Assembly: GCA_025055465.1 (NCBI GenBank) | Contig: JANWXA010000003.1 | Span: 2,214 to 23,106, forward strand | Length of the DNA stretch: 20,893 bases | Direction of reading: 5' to 3' | From: Candidatus Kapaibacterium sp. | Lineage (GTDB): Bacteria; Bacteroidota; Ignavibacteria; Kapaibacteriales; HRBIN21 | Part shown: one piece after another, positions 6,580 through 13,893 of the stretch | Position numbering within the stretch: position 1 is the stretch's first letter | Layout of the letters: every line of letters begins with the position of its first letter | Position numbers and translations under genes: made by a program | Notes under the pieces: generated by a model | What the model was told of the DNA's origin: nothing | What the model saw: only the letters and a program-made list of their open reading frames with translations | The model's database searches: none

Positions 6580-7916
6580 GGATTGGGGGCAACCTGCAAT
6601 GGAATGTACTCAGAAGAAGAGACTGTCGGGGTTCCTAAGACGGCTCCTTCGCCGAGGCTGAGGAGGGAAACCGGAATGGGTCTTTGTGGCAGTGTCGGAG
6701 GGCCCGCGCAACGAACGCGGATGTAATTCTCAGTCCACCCTTCCCATGTGCCCGTGGTGGAATCGTATGTTTCGGGAATCAGCGTTCGGATAGCCCCCAG
6801 TTCAGAGCGGTAAAAGTTTAAGCGTTTCCGTTCGGAGAGATGCCGTAGGAGGTTTGTACGAGCTTTCCGGATCGGTGGGGGAACGGAATTCGGCATTGTT
6901 GCTGCCGGTGTGCCTTCACGCTCCGAGTAGGTAAAGACATGCAGATAAGCGATCGGCAGTTCTTCGACAAGACGGTAAGTTTCAGCAAAGTGTGCTTCTG
7001 TCTCCCCGGGAAAGCCTGTAAGGACGTCTACTCCGATCGCACACTGTGGGATCCGTTCTACGATGCGGAGAACCAGCTTACGGTAATGTTCTACAGTGTA
7101 TCGTCGGCGCATGCGGCGCAGAATTTCCGGTGAACCGCTCTGAAGGGGGATGTGGAAATGGGGGCAGAGGAGCTTTGAGCGGGCAACAAGCTCTATAATG
7201 TCGAGGGTCAACAGGTTGGGCTCGATTGAGGAAAGCCGAACACGAAATTTGGGCTGTAAGTGCTCCAAGAAACGGAGCACATCTATGAGGCGCTTACCCG
7301 TCGGGGTACGGTAATCCCCGAGGTTGATCCCTGTGAGGACCACTTCCTGATATCCTGCTTTTTCCAGTGCCCGTACGTGCTCCTGAAGTTCTTCAAGTGG
7401 CATGCTGCGGCTGGGGCCCCGTGCCTTGGGAATGGTGCAGAAGCTGCAACGGTAATCACAACCGTCCTGGATTTTCAGGAAAGCTCGAGTTCTGCTGTCC
7501 TCGTCCGCGGAGCGGGCAGGTGCAAAACACGGAGTGTGAAAAGGGGAGACAAGTACGTGTGTACCCCCATCAAGCTGCCGCAAACGGGAGACAAGTTCAA
7601 CCAGACGGTGCTTTTCCTGATTGCCGAAGACAGCACTTACACCTTCAATGTTGGCAACTTCTTCTGGCCTCAGTTGGGCATAGCACCCTGTCACGCCGAT
7701 AAAGGCTCCCGGTGCTGTGCGGACTGCTCGCCGGATGAGCTTCCGGCATTCTGCGTCAGCGCTTTCTGTGACAGTGCACGTGTTGATGAGTATTATGTCG
7801 GCGGGTTCGCCGAATGGAACCACGATATATCCAGCTTCTTCAAACTGCTGCCTTAGGTGAGAGGTCTCGGCGTAGTTGAGCTTACAACCCAAGGTATACA
7901 GGGCAACGCGCGGCAT
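6543..7916 (-). CDS. mtaB: tRNA t6A37 methylthiotransferase MtaB
   Basis: This encodes 457 residues from ATG 7916; a GTG stands immediately before it. It is a MiaB-type radical SAM enzyme in the usual three parts. The N-terminal UPF0004 domain has Fe-S cysteines C11 (TLGCKLN), C47 (NTCTVT) and C78 (TGCYAQ). The radical SAM barrel has C-x3-C-x2-C in CDYRCSFC (C153, C157, C160). A C-terminal stretch fits a TRAM RNA-binding domain. TLGCKLNYAET and the length match MtaB rather than MiaB or RimO. It adds a methylthio group to N6-threonylcarbamoyladenosine 37 of tRNAs reading ANN codons. The ATG shares its A with the stop of a short ORF just upstream (TGATG). The 3' end overlaps the lipoprotein gene. 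Confidence 0.95.
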   Translation of the reverse strand: MPRVALYTLGCKLNYAETSHLRQQFEEAGYIVVPFGEPADIILINTCTVTESADAECRKLIRRAVRTAPGAFIGVTGCYAQLRPEEVANIEGVSAVFGNQEKHRLVELVSRLRQLDGGTHVLVSPFHTPCFAPARSADEDSRTRAFLKIQDGCDYRCSFCTIPKARGPSRSMPLEELQEHVRALEKAGYQEVVLTGINLGDYRTPTGKRLIDVLRFLEHLQPKFRVRLSSIEPNLLTLDIIELVARSKLLCPHFHIPLQSGSPEILRRMRRRYTVEHYRKLVLRIVERIPQCAIGVDVLTGFPGETEAHFAETYRLVEELPIAYLHVFTYSEREGTPAATMPNSVPPPIRKARTNLLRHLSERKRLNFYRSELGAIRTLIPETYDSTTGTWEGWTENYIRVRCAGPPTLPQRPIPVSLLSLGEGAVLGTPTVSSSEYIPLQVAPNPCEHSLPLAVSV

Positions 7917-7993
7917 CACGCTCCGAATACACGTTCACTACCACTATAGCGACGAACGATAAAGGGCTCTTCGTGCCCTGGTACAAGAATCAT
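7916..7993 (-). CDS. Candidate 25-residue ORF translationally coupled to mtaB
   Basis: In the gap between mtaB and the divergent haem-protein gene, a minus-strand frame opens at ATG 7993 and ends at TGA 7918-7916. It shares one base with the mtaB ATG (TGATG). AAGG lies 7 bases before this ATG. The peptide starts MILVPGHEEPFIVRRYSG and contains 25 residues. In the same frame a GTG at 8020 would give 34 residues. The composition looks like ordinary protein rather than random sequence, and the TGATG junction is a common sign of coupling. It may be a small protein, a leader peptide, or the tail of a lost gene. I do not recognise the sequence. Confidence 0.4.
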   Translation of the reverse strand: MILVPGHEEPFIVRRYSGSERVFGA

Positions 7994-8046
7994 ATCAAAG
8001 CCTTCGTCTGTAGGTGCCACGTGAGTGTCGTGCAGAGGGGGAGTCC

Positions 8047-8520
8047 ATGGGATTGCTGCTCAACCACTGGAAGCGGGTGGTGTTTGCGGTAGGGGCACTG
8101 TTTCTGCTGCTGCAGCTACTTCCGTATGGACGCGAGTTTGAGAATCCACCGGTCGTTCAAGAACCTCCCTGGGATAGCCCGCACACACGCGAGCTCTTTT
8201 TCCGAGTCTGCAAGGACTGCCATAGTAATGAGACCGAATATCCATGGTACGCGTGGATTGCTCCTGCGTCATGGCTTATCAGTCATGATGTTCGCAGGGG
8301 GCGGGAACATTTTAATGTCTCTGAGTGGCACCGACCTCAGGACGATGCTGAGGAGGCGGCACAGGAATACCGCAAAGGGGCCATGCCACCACGGCTATAT
8401 ATATGGCTGCATCCGAAGGCATCGCTGGCGGCGGAGGACCGTCAGGGCCTTCTTCGGGGCCTGGAGGCGACATTCGGTACAGGAAGGCATGCTGCCATTG
8501 ACTCCAGGGAATCCCAGTAA
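8047..8520 (+). CDS. Membrane-anchored haem-binding domain protein (single c-type haem)
   Basis: This encodes 157 residues. ATG 8047 is chosen over GTG 8014 because GAGGGGGAG lies just upstream and the protein then begins directly with a membrane segment ([16 protein letters not shown], residues 11-26). The periplasmic part has one c-type haem motif, CKDCH (residues 55-59). It is followed by [34 protein letters not shown] and [11 protein letters not shown], the blocks of the small Haem_bd family found in Bacteroidota and relatives; M113 is a plausible distal ligand. The quoted block is the reason for the call. Family members are thought to act in electron transfer outside the cytoplasm, but the partner is unknown. 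The S9 peptidase follows after 36 bases. Confidence 0.85.
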   Translation: MGLLLNHWKRVVFAVGALFLLLQLLPYGREFENPPVVQEPPWDSPHTRELFFRVCKDCHSNETEYPWYAWIAPASWLISHDVRRGREHFNVSEWHRPQDDAEEAAQEYRKGAMPPRLYIWLHPKASLAAEDRQGLLRGLEATFGTGRHAAIDSRESQ

Positions 8521-8556
8521 CTTGGAAAATGCTTTGTTCAGCATGAATTGGATACA

Positions 8557-10398
8557 ATGCCTGCCCCTCCCCGAATTCCTCTACGCGATTTTTTCCGTAA
8601 CCCAGAGCGAGCGGCTTTCACCGTTTCCCCGGACGGGAACTACTTAGCGTGGTTAGCGCCGGTGCAACATCGGATGAACCTCTTTGTACTGAATCGCCGG
8701 ACGGGCGAGGAGTGTCAGCTCACGGAGGAGACTGAACGCGATATTTCCGCTTACGAATGGGCCAACAATCACTTGCTGCTGTATGCGCGCGATACGGGAG
8801 GGGATGAAAATTTCCGCTTGGCATTGGTGGATGCCGCTGCTCGGGTGCCTCCCTGGTGGGTAACGCCGGAAGGGGCGCGAGCAGGGGTTGTAGATCCTCT
8901 TCGGGATAGGTCCGGGGAAGCTCTTATTACCACGAATGAACGGCGGGCGGAGCTCTTTGACGTTTACCGCCTCTTGCTCCCTTCCGGAGAGCGGGAATTA
9001 GTAGTGGAGAACCCTGGGAATGTGGTTAGTTGGTTGACGGACCACGACGGACAAGTCCGGGCCGCAGTTGCCGTCGAGGGGACAGATACCAGCCTCCTTT
9101 TCCGCTCGGAGCCAACGGAACCTTTTCGGACTGTGCTTACGGTGGACTTTCGGACGCGGATTGAGCCACTCTTCTTCAGCTTTGACAATCAGCGGCTCTA
9201 TGCTCTTTCCAATCGCGGTCGGGACAGGTTGGCTCTGGTGCTATTAGATCTCGAGACGGGGGAAGAGACGGTTGTCTTTGAACATCCGGAAGTAGACGTT
9301 GCTGGCGCTCATTATTCCCGCAAGCGCAAGCTGATAACCCACATCCATTTTGTGACGTGGAAACGGGAATATGTCTTCCCGGATCCTTGGACGGCAGCGC
9401 TTTACGAGCGTCTGCAGCAAGAGCTTGGGGAATATGAGATTGTTCTTGTCTCCCATGACTGTGAGGAACAGCTTTTTGTTGTCCGCACATACAGCGATCG
9501 TTCGTTGGGGGCTTACTGGCTTTATGATGTCTATCACGATCGACTGCAGAAGTTGGCAGATTTAAGTCCGTGGCTGCAGGAGGAATGGATGGCGCCGATG
9601 CGCCCTATACAGTATCGTTCCCGCGATGGCTGGATCATTCATGGATATCTGACGCTCCCCATAGGGCTACCTCCCAAAAATCTACCCGTCGTTGTGCATC
9701 CGCATGGTGGTCCATGGGTCCGTGATACATGGGGATTCAATCCGATTGTACAGTTTCTGGCGAACCGGGGATATGCAATTTTCCAGATGAACTTCCGCGG
9801 TTCCACTGGTTATGGGCGTGCCTTCTGGGAGGCTTCGTTCAAGCAATGGGGACGGGCAATGCAAAACGACATTACTGACGGGGTGCTCTGGCTTCTTGAG
9901 CAGAGGATTGCTGACCCCAAGCGGATCGCCATTTATGGAGGGAGCTACGGTGGCTACGCTGTCCTTGCGGGCTTGGCTTTCACGCCAGAGCTGTATGCTT
10001 GCGGTGTAGATTTCGTAGGGGTGTCAAACCTTTTGACCTTCATGCAGACGATCCCACCGTACTGGGAGCCTCTGCGCCCGATGCTGTATGCTATGGTGGG
10101 GGATCCTGAGAAAGAAGCAGACTATCTCCGGGAGGTTTCGCCTGTTTTTTATGCCGATCGCATTCGGGCACCATTGCTGGTTGCCCAAGGGGCACGGGAT
10201 CCGCGAGTCAACATCAACGAGTCGAACCAGATTGTGGAGGCCCTTCGGCGCCGCAATGTACCGGTGGAATACATTGTCAAGGAGGATGAGGGACACGGCT
10301 TCCGGAACGAGGAATACCGCTTTGAGTTCTATGAGGCCATGGAGCGCTTTTTAGAGCGCTATCTTGCCCCTGCCACTGATGTGGCACGCGCGACATGA
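8557..10398 (+). CDS. S9 family (prolyl oligopeptidase-type) peptidase
   Basis: This encodes 613 residues from ATG 8557; an in-frame TTG at 8548 is the alternative, and neither has a strong Shine-Dalgarno. Residues about 20-340 form a WD/beta-propeller-like N-terminal domain (FTVSPDGNYLAWLAPV, LYALSNRGRDRLALVLLDL). The C-terminal alpha/beta-hydrolase begins near residue 350 (IQYRSRDGWIIHGYLTLP) and has an oxyanion-hole region VVHPHGGPW and the triad S463 (GGSYGGYAV), D548 (GARDPRVN) and H580 (DEGHGF). This is the layout of dipeptidyl/acylaminoacyl peptidases that cut short peptides. No signal peptide is seen, so a cytoplasmic enzyme is likely. Substrate specificity cannot be read. The gene ends just before a separate promoter. 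Confidence 0.93.
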   Translation: MPAPPRIPLRDFFRNPERAAFTVSPDGNYLAWLAPVQHRMNLFVLNRRTGEECQLTEETERDISAYEWANNHLLLYARDTGGDENFRLALVDAAARVPPWWVTPEGARAGVVDPLRDRSGEALITTNERRAELFDVYRLLLPSGERELVVENPGNVVSWLTDHDGQVRAAVAVEGTDTSLLFRSEPTEPFRTVLTVDFRTRIEPLFFSFDNQRLYALSNRGRDRLALVLLDLETGEETVVFEHPEVDVAGAHYSRKRKLITHIHFVTWKREYVFPDPWTAALYERLQQELGEYEIVLVSHDCEEQLFVVRTYSDRSLGAYWLYDVYHDRLQKLADLSPWLQEEWMAPMRPIQYRSRDGWIIHGYLTLPIGLPPKNLPVVVHPHGGPWVRDTWGFNPIVQFLANRGYAIFQMNFRGSTGYGRAFWEASFKQWGRAMQNDITDGVLWLLEQRIADPKRIAIYGGSYGGYAVLAGLAFTPELYACGVDFVGVSNLLTFMQTIPPYWEPLRPMLYAMVGDPEKEADYLREVSPVFYADRIRAPLLVAQGARDPRVNINESNQIVEALRRRNVPVEYIVKEDEGHGFRNEEYRFEFYEAMERFLERYLAPATDVARAT

Positions 10399-10413
10399 AG
10401 GATTCACTGTACG

Positions 10414-10433
10414 ACTGCTAAATTTGTAGCAGT
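10414..10433 (+). promoter_or_regulatory. Perfect inverted repeat surrounding a -7 element
   Basis: The arms ACTGCTA (10414-10420) and TAGCAGT (10427-10433) are perfect reverse complements separated by six bases (AATTTG). The -7 element TAAATTTG (10419-10426) sits in the centre. There is no T-tract after the second arm, so it is not an ordinary terminator for the S9 gene. A repressor-binding operator covering the promoter, or a hairpin at the transcript start, are the alternatives. Confidence 0.5.
10419..10426 (+). promoter_or_regulatory. Bacteroidota-type -7 promoter element (TAAATTTG)
   Basis: This is an exact match to TAnnTTTG, 36 bases before the ATG of the fatty acid hydroxylase gene. 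The expected start of transcription lies about 7 bases further on, near the second arm of the surrounding inverted repeat. No clear -33 TTG is visible at the usual distance. Confidence 0.55.
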
Positions 10434-10462
10434 GTCCGTGCCATAACTTGGGAGGTACAAGC

Positions 10463-11119
10463 ATGTCGAACCAGATCATCTCGAATCGTGATGAGACGGT
10501 ACCGCTGTTTGCGAACCCCTGGTTGGACCGGCTTACCCACGTGCATCCAATAACCCCGTTGGTGCTTTACCTACCGGTAGTGGGATACTTTAGTTACCGC
10601 GGCCTTGAAACGTTGCCGTGGTATGTGTTTGTGGGGTGTTTCCTTGGTGGCATGCTGTTATGGACCTTTGCCGAGTACTGGATTCATCGGGCGATTTTCC
10701 ACTATGAGCCTAAATCCGCATGGGGACAGCGGCTTCATTTCCTTGTTCACGGCATTCATCACGCCTATCCGCGAGATAGTACTCGGCTGGTTATGCCGCC
10801 GGTGGTCAGCATTCCTTTAGCAGTGTTTTTCTATTGGTTCTTCCAGTGGCTTTTTGGTGTATATCAACCCGCGATATTTGCTGGTTTTGTCCTGGGGTAC
10901 GTTATTTATGACTCAATTCACTATGCAACCCATCACCTACCCATGCGAGGGCGTATAGGGCGGTTTTTGAAGGCGCATCACATGCGCCATCATTATGTTG
11001 ACGAGGACCGCTCGTTCGGGATCAGTACGCCGTTGTGGGACTTGGTTTTTGGGACGTATCAGCCTCAGACAACTCTTGCTCGGCATCAAGTAGCTAAGTC
11101 TCGGGTGGCCCAGGAGTGA
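10463..11119 (+). CDS. Fatty acid 2-hydroxylase / sterol desaturase family membrane protein
   Basis: This encodes 218 residues. ATG 10463 has GGAGGT six bases upstream. It is a di-iron membrane hydroxylase with the histidine clusters of the family: HRAIFH (H75, H80), HGIHH (H96, H99, H100), HYATHH (H153, H157, H158) and HHMRHH (H172, H173, H176, H177). Hydrophobic segments lie at about residues 32-47, 55-72, 114-130 and 137-150. The block HHAYPRDSTRLVMPPVVSIP is characteristic of the Scs7/FA2H branch, which puts a hydroxyl on carbon 2 of acyl chains, often in sphingolipids or similar membrane lipids. It has its own promoter, so it can be controlled apart from the S9 gene. The lipid substrate in this organism is inference. 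Confidence 0.9.
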   Translation: MSNQIISNRDETVPLFANPWLDRLTHVHPITPLVLYLPVVGYFSYRGLETLPWYVFVGCFLGGMLLWTFAEYWIHRAIFHYEPKSAWGQRLHFLVHGIHHAYPRDSTRLVMPPVVSIPLAVFFYWFFQWLFGVYQPAIFAGFVLGYVIYDSIHYATHHLPMRGRIGRFLKAHHMRHHYVDEDRSFGISTPLWDLVFGTYQPQTTLARHQVAKSRVAQE

Positions 11120-11142
11120 GAGGTCGATGTCCTGCAAGAGAA

Positions 11143-11162
11143 GTTCCCTGCGATGCGGGAAC
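11143..11162 (+). other. Short hairpin in the fatty acid hydroxylase-nuoC gap
   Basis: GTTCCC (11143-11148) and GGGAAC (11157-11162) form a 6-bp stem with an 8-base loop. No T-tract follows on the plus strand, so I do not call it a terminator. It lies 49 bases before the nuoC start. I see no promoter match in this 91-base gap. Confidence 0.3.
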
Positions 11163-11210
11163 GGCGGGGGAAGAAGTGGCTCGACATGTTGAATAACAGC
11201 GCGGGGTGCT

Positions 11211-11768
11211 ATGTCGTCGCTTTCAGAAGAGCTCATCATAGAGATTGTCCAGCCGTGGTGCCCTGAGGTTGAAACGTATAAGCATCGGGGACAGTTCGCT
11301 TTGATCGTACCTCGGGAGAGCCTGTTGGAGGTGGCACAAGAACTGCGAGACCATCCGCGGACTCGCTTTGATATGCTTGTGGATGTCACAGCAATAGATT
11401 GGTATAGACCAGCTCGCATTCACTGGTATCGTCCAAAGGAGCGGTTTGAAGTGGTATACTTCTTGTGGTCTAATCCGTACAAAGCTCGTCTGCGGCTGAA
11501 GGTACCGGTTCCGGAGAGCGACCCTCGCTGTCCGTCGCTTGTCTCTATATGGGAAAGCGCGAATTGGTACGAGCGCGAGACCTATGACATGTACGGGATT
11601 ATCTTCGAGGGGCATCCGGATTTGCGCCGCTTCTATATGCCGGAGGATTTTGTGCATCCAGAAACGGGCGAGCCCCTCTACCCGCTGCGCAAAGATTTCC
11701 CAGTGATGGGGATCCCGGAGTCGCTGCCATTGCCTCCTTTCCCAGAGAAAGAAGGTTCGGTGCAATAA
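11211..11768 (+). CDS. nuoC: NADH-quinone oxidoreductase subunit C (30 kDa subunit)
   Basis: This encodes 185 residues, a normal stand-alone NuoC length. The 30-kDa subunit signature is at residues about 121-140: [10 protein letters not shown], then FEGHPDLRR, then FYMPEDF and YPLRKDFP. The N-terminal part ([16 protein letters not shown], then VVYFLWSN and [10 protein letters not shown]) fits the family. NuoC is part of the peripheral arm of complex I, next to the quinone-reducing subunits B and D. It is unusual that no other nuo gene is adjacent: upstream is a lipid hydroxylase and four bases downstream begins pdhB. The start ATG has a GCGGGG stretch upstream. Either the complex I genes are scattered in this genome or this is a second copy. 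Confidence 0.92.
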   Translation: MSSLSEELIIEIVQPWCPEVETYKHRGQFALIVPRESLLEVAQELRDHPRTRFDMLVDVTAIDWYRPARIHWYRPKERFEVVYFLWSNPYKARLRLKVPVPESDPRCPSLVSIWESANWYERETYDMYGIIFEGHPDLRRFYMPEDFVHPETGEPLYPLRKDFPVMGIPESLPLPPFPEKEGSVQ

Positions 11769-11772
11769 GGCA

Positions 11773-12747
11773 ATGCCGATGTTGACGTACTTGGAGGCCA
11801 TCTCCGACGCTTTGCGGGAGGAGATGCGCCGGGATCCTACCGTTTTCTTGCTGGGCGAAGACATAGGTATTTACGGAGGGGCCTTCAAGGTAACAAAGGG
11901 CTTTTTAGCAGAGTTTGGGCAACGGCGTGTTCTGGACACCCCGATTTCGGAGGCAGCAATCATTGGGGCTGCCATTGGAGCGGCTCTCAATGGCTTGCGT
12001 CCGGTTGCGGAGATGCAGTATATGGACTTCGTTACCAACGGCTTTAACCAACTGGTCAATGTTGCTGCGACGATAGCCTATCGCTGGGGCCTCCCGGTCC
12101 CCATAGTAGTTCGGGGGCCTGCTGGAGGCGGCGTTGGAGGGGGCCCCTTCCACTCGCGTAATCCCGAAGCTTGGTTTGCCCACACTCCCGGCCTCAAAGT
12201 TGTTTATCCAGCCTTTCCCGCCGATGCAAAAGGACTTCTCATAGCTGCTATCCGAGACCCAAATCCAGTCATTTTTCTGGAGCACAAGGCCCTGTACCGG
12301 AAGGTGCGGCAGGCGGTTCCCGAGGGAGCTTATGCTCTGTCCTTAGGGCAAGCGCATGTTGTGCGCCCAGGACAACATCTGAGCATGATCGCATACGGCG
12401 GTACTGTTCATTTGGCGTTGGGAGCAGCGCAGACCTTGGCTGCTGAAGGGGTAGAGGTTGAGGTGGTAGACCTTCGGACGTTAATTCCTTTTGACGAGGA
12501 AACAGTTCTCACCTCTGTGCGGAAAACCAATCGGGCTATGGTCGTGTACGAAGCGAATCTCACCTGTGGATTCGGGGCAGAGGTGGCCGCCCGCATAGCT
12601 GAGAAGGGCTTTGCAGCCCTGGATGCACCTGTGGTTCGAGTTGCCGCAGCAGATACGCCGACGCCGTTTGTGTCACCGCTGGAGCAGGCGGTGCTGCCTT
12701 CGGAAAAACAACTTGTGCGCGCTGCCCGGGAACTCCTACAGTTTTGA
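11773..12747 (+). CDS. pdhB: Pyruvate dehydrogenase E1 component, beta subunit
   Basis: This encodes 324 residues, the usual E1-beta length. Blocks seen are MLTYLEAISDALREEMRRDP, LLGEDIGIYGGAFKVTKGF (residues 27-45), DTPISEAAIIGAAIGAA with the TPP-activating Glu (E60), the loop GPAGGGVGGGPFHSRNPEAW, and a transketolase C-terminal domain from about residue 200 (VEVVDLRTLIPFDEETV). It forms the alpha2-beta2 E1 enzyme that decarboxylates pyruvate with thiamine diphosphate. The alpha subunit and E2 are not in the window. A branched-chain 2-oxoacid substrate cannot be excluded from one subunit. It follows nuoC by four bases, so they are probably one transcript. Its end overlaps convergent recF by 12 bases. 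Confidence 0.92.
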   Translation: MPMLTYLEAISDALREEMRRDPTVFLLGEDIGIYGGAFKVTKGFLAEFGQRRVLDTPISEAAIIGAAIGAALNGLRPVAEMQYMDFVTNGFNQLVNVAATIAYRWGLPVPIVVRGPAGGGVGGGPFHSRNPEAWFAHTPGLKVVYPAFPADAKGLLIAAIRDPNPVIFLEHKALYRKVRQAVPEGAYALSLGQAHVVRPGQHLSMIAYGGTVHLALGAAQTLAAEGVEVEVVDLRTLIPFDEETVLTSVRKTNRAMVVYEANLTCGFGAEVAARIAEKGFAALDAPVVRVAAADTPTPFVSPLEQAVLPSEKQLVRAARELLQF

Positions 12748-13890
12748 ATTCCTTTCAGTGTCCTTGCTGTGGGGGAGCGGATGGACGGTGCCGGCTTCTA
12801 CGTGTACCCAATAGAAGTGATGGTTCATACTCTCGGGAACTCGTTCAGGCTCGGTGACGGTGACAAAGCACTGTGCAGCGAGTTTTTCTAATGTAGCGAG
12901 AACCTCGCGAGCACGTTGCCTGTCCAGCTCCGCAAAGACATCATCCAGGAGTACAATAGGGAGTTTACCGCACTGCTGCCGGAGGTAGGCCAGTTCAGCC
13001 AGTTTTAGGCTGAGCACTATGGACTTATGTTGTCCCTGGGATGCACCCTCGCGAGCAAGCTGTCCATTGAGCAGGAACAGAAGTTCATCCTTTTGCGGTC
13101 CGAAGAGAGTAGTCCCACGGCGGAACTCCTCGCTCTCCAGCTTGGAGGAGTGTTGATAGAGGTGGGCGGCAATAGCCTCGGTTCCCTGTTCCAAACATTC
13201 CGGCGGAATGCTATCGGGGATATAGGAGAGCTTCAGTGTTTCTGGGGCGATTTGCTGGAAAGCGGCCTGGACCAGTGGTTCAAATTCATGCAGGAACCGC
13301 CACCGCCACCAGACGATCTCAGCGCTAATCCGGACGAACTGTTTAGTCCAGCTCTTCCACTGGAAGGAGAAATTAGGGTCGGAGGGCTGGCGTTGGAGCA
13401 AGGCGTTGCGTTGCTGGAGGATTCGTCGGTGAGCGAGCAATAGCTCCAGGTACGGTCGGCTACTTTGTGCGAGGACCATATCCAAAAAACGGCGTCGCTC
13501 ACGCGGAGCCCCCATGGTAATTTCCTTTGTGGTCGGGGCGAGGAAGACAATGGGGATCGTCCCTACAAGTTCCCGAGGGCTCAGGCTACTTCCGTGGGCG
13601 GAACGTATGTGTTTCCCGCGGTCAGGGCTGTATTCTACCTCTACCCAATAAGGGACTCCCAGGTCAGAGCGGGCATCTATGCGAACCCAGTAATGGCGCG
13701 TTCCAAGGCGCAGGAGAGCCGCATCTGGACTGTTCAGCGTTTTTCCCCAGGCGCCGACGCAGATGGCTTCCAGCAGTGTTGTCTTGCCAGCACCATTGGA
13801 TCCGAAAAGGACATTGAGCCCGGGGGCGCAAGGGAGAGAAACCGTGCTATAGCAGCGGAGATTGCGCACCTGCAGAAGCTCGACGAGCAT
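12736..13890 (-). CDS. recF: DNA replication and repair protein RecF
   Basis: This encodes 384 residues, about the usual RecF length. It is an SMC-like ABC ATPase: MLVELLQVRNLRCYSTVSL, Walker A GSNGAGKT (residues 30-37), the signature-type SQGQHKS (284-290), and Walker B LPIVLLDDVFAELD (310-323) with the RecF-typical D-loop following. FLDMVLAQSSRPYLELLLAHRR and TLFGPQKDELLF are also family blocks. RecF, with RecO and RecR, loads RecA at gaps with stalled replication. It lies 3 bases after the stop of dnaN, the classic dnaN-recF order, although dnaA and gyrB are not next to it here. The tail overlaps pdhB on the opposite strand by 12 bases and no terminator is seen. Confidence 0.96.
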   Translation of the reverse strand: MLVELLQVRNLRCYSTVSLPCAPGLNVLFGSNGAGKTTLLEAICVGAWGKTLNSPDAALLRLGTRHYWVRIDARSDLGVPYWVEVEYSPDRGKHIRSAHGSSLSPRELVGTIPIVFLAPTTKEITMGAPRERRRFLDMVLAQSSRPYLELLLAHRRILQQRNALLQRQPSDPNFSFQWKSWTKQFVRISAEIVWWRWRFLHEFEPLVQAAFQQIAPETLKLSYIPDSIPPECLEQGTEAIAAHLYQHSSKLESEEFRRGTTLFGPQKDELLFLLNGQLAREGASQGQHKSIVLSLKLAELAYLRQQCGKLPIVLLDDVFAELDRQRAREVLATLEKLAAQCFVTVTEPERVPESMNHHFYWVHVEAGTVHPLPHSKDTERNSKL

Positions 13891-13893
13891 GCA

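Noticed and set aside
7260..7856. 198-codon open frame on the plus strand inside mtaB
   Set aside because: It is the complement of a conserved radical SAM enzyme; the cysteine-rich translation is a mirror of its codons, not a protein family.
11127..11192. 21-residue Cys/Gly/Ser-rich ORF in the fatty acid hydroxylase-nuoC gap
   Set aside because: It has an AGAGG before its ATG, but the translation (MSCKRSSLRCGNGGG...) is low complexity, ends well before nuoC without coupling, and spans a hairpin. There is too little to support a gene.
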